From Narthecium ossifragum (taxonomy: Eukaryota; Streptophyta; Magnoliopsida; Dioscoreales; Nartheciaceae), in assembly GCA_963920575.1 (NCBI GenBank), contig OY986966.1, positions 27,972,581-28,036,580 on the forward strand: 64,000 nt of DNA. The letters are read 5' to 3'. The translations under genes were made by a program, and so were the position numbers. Each line of letters starts with the position of its first letter. Position 1 is the first letter of the stretch. A model generated the notes under the pieces. It saw only the letters and a list, made by a program, of their open reading frames with translations, did not search any database and had not been told where the DNA came from. Positions 57,536 through 64,000 of the stretch are shown one piece after another.

Positions 57536-57765
57536 CAGAAGACGGATCCGAGCGAATCCACTGTATCCTGACGAATCCGGGAATGAGCGGATTCGCTCCC
57601 ACCTAATCCGACCGTTTGGTAAACGGTCGGATTCCAAAAACACGGAATCCGCCCACTGGCGGATTCCGTGAATGGCGTCCGCTCGGAACGAGCGGACCCC
57701 GTTCCGAGCGGATACTCGCAGGTACCATCCCACGGGTACCGCTCGGTATAAAGCCAAACAGCCCC
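57536..57765. mobile_element. Foldback MITE with three perfect hairpins
   Basis: The ends CCCTGTTTGGC and GCCAAACAGCCCC are inverted repeats. Between 57605 and 57697 lie three adjacent perfect stems: 13 bp (57605-57617/57621-57633), 13 bp (57641-57653/57658-57670) and 9 bp (57677-57685/57689-57697), with 3-4 base loops. No protein is encoded, although many short frames arise on both strands. Confidence 0.75.
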
Positions 57766-58768
57766 GCGAATCGCTCCTTCTTCGCCTTCCCAAAACCAGG
57801 CCCATAGCAGCACCCAAAGCCCACCACAGAGGGGAAAAAAAATTAATTAAACGAGAAATCTTCGATTCTTATGTATTTAGGTGAAAAAAAGGGTTAATAT
57901 CATGTTTCACTCTCTAAATATCGTATTTCTCTTTATAATTTTAAGAGTTGTTTTTGTGTTTGTCCTTTTGTCTGCCATCATTTAATCATGATAAAATTCC
58001 ATCCATTAACACAAAATATCCAAAAAACTCCCCTTAACTCTTTGCATAATATTGAATGTTTAAAGTCTACATACCTCTCTGGCTCATTCAACATATTTTT
58101 GGTTCAGGGATAATGTTTTCTCCGCATTATCCCCGAGCAAAATGGGGTTAGTAAAATAAGATTAATGTGGGTTAATGTGGACCATCCTAAAAAATAGGGA
58201 TATTATTTATCTTTTCTTTATTTAACTCCACCTTGATTGTATCCTTATTTCTATTTATTTTATTTTTAAAAAATATTTTGGTCTATTCCAACTTATTATC
58301 CTAACTTTTCTAAACTCTAAAATCTCTTAACCCGGAATAGTCTATCTCAAATTACATTAATGTAAATTTAAGTCTTAATGATGAAATATACTAGAGTAAC
58401 CAAAAGAAAAAAAACTTAGAAGTATTTATAATTGTAAGAACAAATAATTTTTTGGCTTGCATTTTAGCTAAGTTATGCGGTGAACTGATACTTGCAGTCC
58501 TTTCATGAAATTTCCTTCAATCTTGACCAATGATAATAAGCCACGTACTCCTTTAAGTGCATATAATACGTCATAGCCGTCATCATCAGCGTTCTTACGT
58601 GGCACATGCTAACGCCTCTCCCCCTTCTTCATCTCAACGCTCGTCTCTCCGTTCCCAAAAGATCAAACCTTTTTCTGTTTCTGCTTTCGTCTCGAGTACT
58701 TTCGAATTGGGGATTTGTCGGGCGAACATACGGGGGGATTCCGGCGAGTGGCTGCGGCAGAGGAGGCG
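57766..58768. other. Intergenic and UBC32 upstream region
   Basis: No gene seen. AT-rich. About 58120-58345 holds 'attatcccc', 'gggttagt' and 'cttaacccggaata' words similar to those in the MITE at 41614-41832 and may be a decayed relative. Confidence 0.4.
58540..58604 (+). promoter_or_regulatory. ACGT-core elements upstream of UBC32
   Basis: GCCACGTA (58540-58547) and TACGTGGCA (58596-58604) are ABRE/G-box-like sites 165-230 bases before the ATG. Arabidopsis UBC32 is induced by salt, drought and ABA, so these are reasonable candidates for stress control. This is inferred, not shown. Confidence 0.35.
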
Positions 58769-60583
58769 ATGTCTGAGGATAGGTACAACCGGAAGAACCC
58801 GGCGGTGAAGCGGATTCTCCAGGAGGTCAAGGAGATGCAATCCAACCCCTCCGATGATTTTATGAGCCTACCCCTCGAGGTGAAACCCTAACTAATCCTA
58901 GTACTAGTCTCGTCCTATCTCGATGCGATGGCGCTTTCATCTGATTTCTAGGGTTTCGGGTTGCAGTTCTTTGGTCTAGGATCTCGGATCTCTTCGTTGA
59001 TCCGGTCGGGAGAAGTTGGATAACTCGTGGGATCGTGTATTTCTTGGTCGTTATATAGATTAATAGCTTATTTGTGGGTGAACCTTGATGATCATTCAAA
59101 TTGGGGATTTCTAAAAGAAAGGATTTTGATCTAGTATTGTCGTTGTAACTTGCCATCAAATAGTCGTAATAGATCTTGTTAAAGGGGTTTCCCAGGCGAT
59201 TGTTCTTTCTTTTCGGCCATGTCTAGGTAGATATAGCTGAAAAATAAGACATTTGGTAGAGAATAGCCTTTTTTCAATTAAAAATAGTTTTGAGCTTCTT
59301 TTAGTTGAAATGCCTTTTGTTGCTTTCTGTATTCTAGGAAAATATATTCGAGTGGCAATTTGCAATCAGAGGCCCTCGTGATTCAGAGTTCGAAGGAGGG
59401 ATTTATCATGGGAGGATTCAGTTGCCTGCAGAGTACCCGTTTAAGCCACCTTCCTTCATGTTGCTTACTGTAATGATCTCTTTACCCGAGTATTCTTTTC
59501 TGATAATGTCATTTCAGCTTGTTGTTTGCTCAGTGTGGTTCACAAATTCATCTCTTTTGTTCAGCCAAATGGTAGGTTTGAGACACAGACCAAGATATGT
59601 CTGAGCATATCGAATCATCACCCGGAGCATTGGCAGCCATCGTGGAGTGGTATGTTGTATTTCCCTTTTTTCGTTACACCAAAGCTTTGAGAAGCTCAGT
59701 TCAGCTCTGAAATATGATATGTTTACTGTTTGTTTTTTGAGGGACATTGGATTTTAATTTATTAATCAGCTCTTAAGTACACTTGAATGTCAGCATTCAA
59801 TTCAAGATCATTTCTGGTTCTTTGATGGATGTACTATGGCCGATGCCTCTCGAGCAGATGTGCTTAACAATCAGTTTCTTTTTTCATTCCAGTGCGCACG
59901 GCTTTGGTGGCCCTAATTGCATTTATGCCAACCAACCCAGATGGAGCACTAGGCTCTCTAGATTACAAGAAAGAAGAAAGGCACACCCTTGCCATCAAAT
60001 CACGTGAAGCACCTCCCAAATTTGGCAATGTAGAACGGCAAAAATTGATTGATGAGGTTTCTTTCTGTTGCTAATAAAGGTTTTTGTTGGTGTAGCTTTT
60101 TAGTTAAGCGCATTTTTGACATAACTCAATCTGTTTTGACAGATTCATGAATACATGCTCAACAAGGCTCACCCTGTGCCCCAGCTCCCTCCAACCGTTC
60201 CGACCCCAGCAGCTGAAGAACAGGCAAACCCTGTAGTCAATGAAGGGCATGAGAGCCCCGATTCCAATGCACTTGCAGTTGTCGAGGAGCCAGCAAACCA
60301 GGAAATGGAGCAGAGGATTGTGGAAGATGTCCATGAAGTCCACGTGAATGCAGCTGCTGGGCCGCTGAGAGTCAGCTTCCGTGCTGGACTTAGCTTGTCA
60401 AGGAGAGCACAACCAGCTGAGGCCGGTGAGCAACCCCAAGTCCCTGTAGCCAGGGTTCAGAAGCCTGCGGATGATCGCCTGTTCACTTGGGCTGCCATTG
60501 GGCTGACTGTTGCCATTCTGGTCCTCATCGCTAAGAAGTTTCTAAAATCAAGTGGCTTTGCTGGCTTCATGGATGGTTCCTAA
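58769..60583 (+). CDS. UBC32: ER membrane-anchored ubiquitin-conjugating enzyme E2 (UBC6/UBE2J type)
   Basis: E2 enzyme of ER-associated protein degradation. Five exons (58769-58879, 59338-59469, 59565-59649, 59893-60056, 60143-60583) join in frame to 310 residues, the size of Arabidopsis UBC32. The UBC fold is clear: YNRKNPAVKRILQEVKEM, RGPRDSEFEGGIYHGRIQLP, EYPFKPPSFMLLTPNGRFET, the active-site Cys 93 in TKICLSISNHHPEHWQPSWS, and ALVALIAFMPTNPDGALGSL. As in UBE2J enzymes, the usual HPN motif is replaced. A Pro/Glu-rich linker leads to a C-terminal tail anchor (about residues 280-300, TWAAIGLTVAILVLIAKKFL). The start is the only upstream in-frame Met with the family beginning. The stop is 275 bases from the stop of the next gene, which converges on it. 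Confidence 0.95.
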
Positions 60584-60858
60584 ATCAAACAACAGAGTGT
60601 TGCTGAAGTTTTTCCAGACATGCCTGCATTACTAAATAACCTTTGTGCTATTTTCATTTTTATAGCACAATATAAACGTATATCTGGTGTTTATAACCCA
60701 CGTTTCTCTGCTTTGTATATCATTAAAAGGAAAGTTCCAATTAAATGCAGCAATAATTTGCTCAATGACTTTCTCTGGTGTTTAAAAATTGTTACATATC
60801 TTTGTGCTGCACAGTTGATTCACAATCTGAAACAGGGAACAGAGAAATAATTGGCATT

Positions 60859-61650
60859 TTATCCTCTAACTTTGTCATCATCTGGAGCAGAGACAACATG
60901 ATCTTCTCTTTTCTCTCTACAGAATAAGAAACAGAGCTTCACCATCATCCAGACAGATCCTTCCATAATGGTCACCAAGCCTATGATGATTGTAACATAG
61001 CCTACCAACCAGTGAACAAAACCATCCCATCCTCTCCCCAAACCCAACACCTCCTTCTCTGCAGCTAACATCAATGGCTTCAACCCATCCTTCAACATCC
61101 AGAACCAGAGTATGCAGAAGGATGCTCCAACTGCGAGCCTATCGGAGCTTCTCTCTTCCTTGGAGACACTGAAGATGGCGTCGTCAGCGACCGGCCTAAC
61201 AAACATCCGCACCCACATCAGCGTCGTCTCGTGGAGCCCTACGAAGAAGATGGCAACCTCAATCCATGTCACATCTGCAATGCTACTGTCGACGGTTTCC
61301 TTGACTCCGGCGGCAATGGCAGCTTCAATTCCGAGGGTGACACAAGCTTGTAAGGTGCATAACATGGCCCATGCAATGGAGATCTTCGGAACAGGGTGGT
61401 AACCAGTTAGTGCATGCAGGAGGGTGGATAAGCTGATGGAGGAGGCTAGCAATCTTAGGAAGATAGAATTGGCATGGAGGAGGATGGAGATGTAGGTGGG
61501 AGAAGATGAAGTGGTGAGAGAGGTGAGCTTGGTTAGGAGGAGGAAGGAGAGGGGAAGGAGGATAGAGATGAATACAAGGCTTAGTTTGTGGAAGCTTTGC
61601 TTTAGAAAGATGGTGATGGTCTTCTCTTCTTCTTGCAATCTTATCCCCAT
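60859..61650 (-). CDS. Plant multi-pass membrane protein, unknown function
   Basis: Single exon, 263 residues from the Met at 61650 (MGIRLQEEEKTITIFLKQSF). Four or five hydrophobic segments are visible: about 22-42 (LSLVFISILLPLSFLLLTKL), 55-80, 95-120 (ISIAWAMLCTLQACVTLGIE), a stretch near ASFCILWFWML, and WLVGYVTIIIGLVTIMEGSV near the end. The family is plant-specific as far as I know and has no assigned role. An upstream in-frame Met at 61800 would add about 50 residues of Arg-Glu repeats and GGRE units, which are just the translation of a GA/GGGA microsatellite. I therefore place that part in the 5' untranslated leader. Confidence 0.8.
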   Translation of the reverse strand: MGIRLQEEEKTITIFLKQSFHKLSLVFISILLPLSFLLLTKLTSLTTSSSPTYISILLHANSIFLRLLASSISLSTLLHALTGYHPVPKISIAWAMLCTLQACVTLGIEAAIAAGVKETVDSSIADVTWIEVAIFFVGLHETTLMWVRMFVRPVADDAIFSVSKEERSSDRLAVGASFCILWFWMLKDGLKPLMLAAEKEVLGLGRGWDGFVHWLVGYVTIIIGLVTIMEGSVWMMVKLCFLFCREKREDHVVSAPDDDKVRG

Positions 61651-61661
61651 CTTTCTCCCTC

Positions 61662-61680
61662 CCTCCCTCCCTCCCTCTCT

Positions 61681-61763
<83 letters not shown>
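61662..61763 (-). repeat. (CT)n/(CCCT)n microsatellite in the leader of the membrane protein gene
   Basis: Eight or so CCCT/CCCTCT units (61662-61686) followed by about 38 CT units (to 61762). On the gene strand this is (GA)n directly upstream of the chosen ATG. Confidence 0.95.
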
Positions 61764-61767
<4 letters not shown>

Positions 61768-62474
61768 CTCTTGCTTTGATTCTTCGATTGATGAGATCAA
61801 GGCTATTCTTCGATTGATGAGATCAAGGCTTATATAGGAGGATTTCTATGGTTTCAATGCTGAGAAAAGTTGAGAGTGGTGAGCACGAAGTTTAGCAGTT
61901 GGATGCATGTTGGTAGTATGAGTTCTTGAATATCTTAACATTGCATCAGCTACCAACATGCATTAGATTCAAAGCCACCAGAGATTTATCAATGGTTTCT
62001 AATGCATGTTGATATTTCTTAAAATAAAGGATATATCAAGGTTTCTGATTCAATCCTACCAAGATACAAAGAATGTCAAGCATTTACAGCACTACTTAAT
62101 GATGCAGGCTACTTGCATGAACAGAACTTTACACTAGCGATGACATAAGATCATGAACAAGAGAAAAGGATCTGTAAAAGAGGGGGATTGGTGGAGTGGT
62201 TTGCAAGCTGCTTGTTTTGAAATATTTTTGTAGTATATATGAGTGCATGAAAGGAAAAGATAGAAAACAAGTAACCCCTTGTCCTCTCATGAGTCATGCC
62301 TTGTAAAACCTGATGTGGTCATTTTGATTCACATCCCAATCCTCTTTATATAAAACTCCACAGCCACAACACAACTCCCTTTCTCCTCTTCTTCTGGCTT
62401 CGTGCATGATTCAATTGAGTGCAAGCTAGCCATCACTACCAAGAGAAGAAGAAACAAGGAAAGAAGGTACTATA
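61764..62474. other. Divergent promoter region between membrane protein and WRKY genes
   Basis: 'gattcttcgattgatgagatcaaggct' is duplicated in tandem around 61779-61828. A TATA box, tatataaa, at 62347-62354 lies 121 bases before the WRKY ATG. No other feature seen. Confidence 0.6.
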
Positions 62475-63683
62475 ATGGATCAAGACTTGGAGTCCTCTCA
62501 GGAGACTGCCAAGATAGATGCTCCATCCTCCAAGAGAAGGTCTTGTACTTCTCTACTCTGAAATGGCCTTTATTTGACAAATTTAAACACTATTTTGGCG
62601 TTTGATATCCTTTGATGTGTGACATAGGAAGATGGTTGAGAAGAAGCATGTTGTAGTGACTGTGAGAACTGAAGGAAATGATGGGAAGGTGAAGAGTGAA
62701 GGGCCACCTTCAGATCTTTGGTCATGGAGGAAGTATGGGCAGAAGCCTATCAAAGGGTCTCCCTATCCAAGGTACTTCTTCTTCTTCTTCCGTTTTTATC
62801 ATGCATTTGTTTGCATGCACCTTTGGTTCCAATGAAAGTTCTTGAGATCGATCTTTGTTTATTTGGTTATGAACTCATTTTTAATTTTCATTTCAACTAG
62901 CCTTGATTTTGCTCATGTTTTTTAAGGAATTCCTTCTTCCTCTTCTTCTTTTCCTTTGGGCCTATTAGAACAAAATTACCAGTTGCTGATGGTTCTTTCT
63001 CTTCTGGCCTCCTTTTTTCTCCCTACTCTGTTTCCCAAAATTTTCAATAAACCTATTGTATACCTCTTGAGTTTGGCTTATCTTTTCTCATTTCCTGATT
63101 GTTACCAGCACATCAATTATGGTCATCAAGCTATAGCACTAAACATAGCAACAAAAAACTTTCTGGCTTCTAGATTTCTAACCTGTCCTCTGGTTTCAAT
63201 ATAGAGTGCTTCCTTTCTCTTACATGGCAATGAACTTTAGTATAGTGTATCTCATCAACTACTCTCCACTATTATTCCAGGGGATATTACAGGTGTAGCA
63301 CCTCAAAGGGCTGCCCAGCAAAGAAGCAGGTAGAGAGATGCAAGGCTGACGCATCAGTCCTCATCATCACCTACACCTCAAACCACAACCATCCAGGCCC
63401 TGATCTCCAATCTATCAACAAAAGCCAATCCATCCAAACCAGCCCAACAAAAGAATCCACCATTAGTGGCGATCATCAACAAGGTCACAAGGATGTAAGC
63501 CCTTCTCCCATATGCTCGCAAGATATCATTCAACAAACCACGGGACGCGAACATGTGAACATGTTGTTTGATGAAGAGGATGACTTCTTTGATGGGCTTG
63601 AGGAGCTACCAATCTGCTCATCTTTCACAAGCTTAGCGAGAGACTCTTTCTTTGATGAGAGGATCCTTCTCCTCCCTTCATAA
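62475..63683 (+). CDS. WRKY transcription factor, group IIe
   Basis: Binds W-box DNA and usually acts in defence, stress or senescence programmes. Three exons (62475-62539, 62628-62771, 63281-63683) join in frame to 203 residues. The core WRKYGQK is at about 55-61 ([20 protein letters not shown]). The zinc ligands are C75-X5-C81-X23-H105-X-H107 ([17 protein letters not shown] ... [10 protein letters not shown]). The intron at the PR codon pair before GYYRC is the conserved WRKY intron, and the sequence pattern fits group IIe (WRKY22/27/29/35/65/69). The protein is short, with a small N-terminal region and an acidic C-terminus ([15 protein letters not shown]) that could activate transcription; WRKY65/69-like is the best guess. 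Confidence 0.94.
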
Positions 63684-64000
63684 TTTAACACCTATAATTT
63701 TCCTTTTCTAGATCAGTTTGTCGGTGCTTCCCATCTTTCTATATGTTTCTTTCTTGTTTGGAATGAGATGTAGTTTGGATAGAAAGAAAGAAGTAGTTTT
63801 TGCTAGGTGGTTGTAATAAACGCTTGCATGGTTCCATGGGGTGTGTTCTATTGTGGAGTGTATTATTGGTACCTAATAAACTTAAAGACATGGTTGCAGG
63901 ATCACTTAAAAAACATCTTGTACTCCTTTTCTTGTCATAAGAAGTGATTTCCTAGACCTCTACCTCAAAACCTATTGCCGCAGAATATTTTTAGCAATGC
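63684..64000. other. Region downstream of WRKY
   Basis: Probably 3' untranslated region followed by intergenic DNA; 'aataaac' strings at about 63815 and 63875 could serve polyadenylation. Nothing else seen. Confidence 0.5.

Noticed and set aside
57233..57817. 194-residue minus-strand frame
   Set aside because: It overlaps the foldback MITE, where all frames tend to be open because of the palindromes.
58120..58345. MITE related to the one at 41614-41832
   Set aside because: Shared words such as cttaacccggaata are present but no matching inverted ends could be placed.

Overview
The window is nuclear DNA from a flowering plant, almost certainly a monocot. It carries split genes with GT-AG introns, a 200-N assembly gap, long AT-rich intergenic stretches full of small transposons, a very GC-rich intronless nicotianamine synthase, and a class I KNOX protein whose C-terminus (ending ...LYFDTGT.GP) resembles the OSH6/rough-sheath group of grasses. 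I cannot name the species from the sequence; a commelinid such as pineapple, palm or banana fits better than a eudicot.

Layout: 1-8.8 kb is a cluster of related, coding-poor LTR-type fragments, one holding an array of AGATCGATCT palindromes. 10.5-16.1 kb is the 5' three quarters of a chloroplast glutamyl endopeptidase gene (+), cut off at the assembly gap before its catalytic domain. 19.86-20.82 kb is nicotianamine synthase (+). 22.4-25.5 kb is a five-exon class I KNOX gene (-). 27.7-27.9 kb is COX5C (-), with an apparent leader intron whose candidate first exon lies at about 30.88 kb. 29.7-43.8 kb holds an old, interrupted tandem segmental duplication (29.69-35.29 against 37.39-43.77 kb). 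It also carries a 122-bp minisatellite, a hAT-like MITE, a 1.5-kb terminal-inverted-repeat element packed with a 50-bp AT-rich repeat, a LINE fragment with target-site duplication, and Helitron-like short elements. Inside copy 2 is an SMP-30/strictosidine-synthase-like beta-propeller gene (+, 39.5-42.45 kb). 44.2-46.5 kb is a trichome-birefringence-like O-acetyltransferase gene (+), converging on a 17-exon E(z)-type histone methyltransferase gene (SWINGER/EZ2 type, -, 46.95-53.62 kb). 54-57.8 kb is a graveyard with an LRR receptor-kinase fragment, foldback elements and a hairpin array. 58.8-60.6 kb is the membrane-anchored E2 UBC32 (+), converging on an unknown multi-pass membrane protein (-, 60.86-61.65 kb). 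62.5-63.7 kb is a group IIe WRKY gene (+).

The genes form no operon or obvious cluster; this is ordinary plant gene space with unrelated neighbours. The features that stand out are structural: the duplicated COX5C leader region, the empty-site evidence for several transposons, the palindrome-rich repeats, and the endopeptidase gene interrupted by the gap. Exon boundaries for the ten annotated genes were read by eye from splice consensus. In the eight genes with introns in their coding sequence, reading frame carries through every junction I call.
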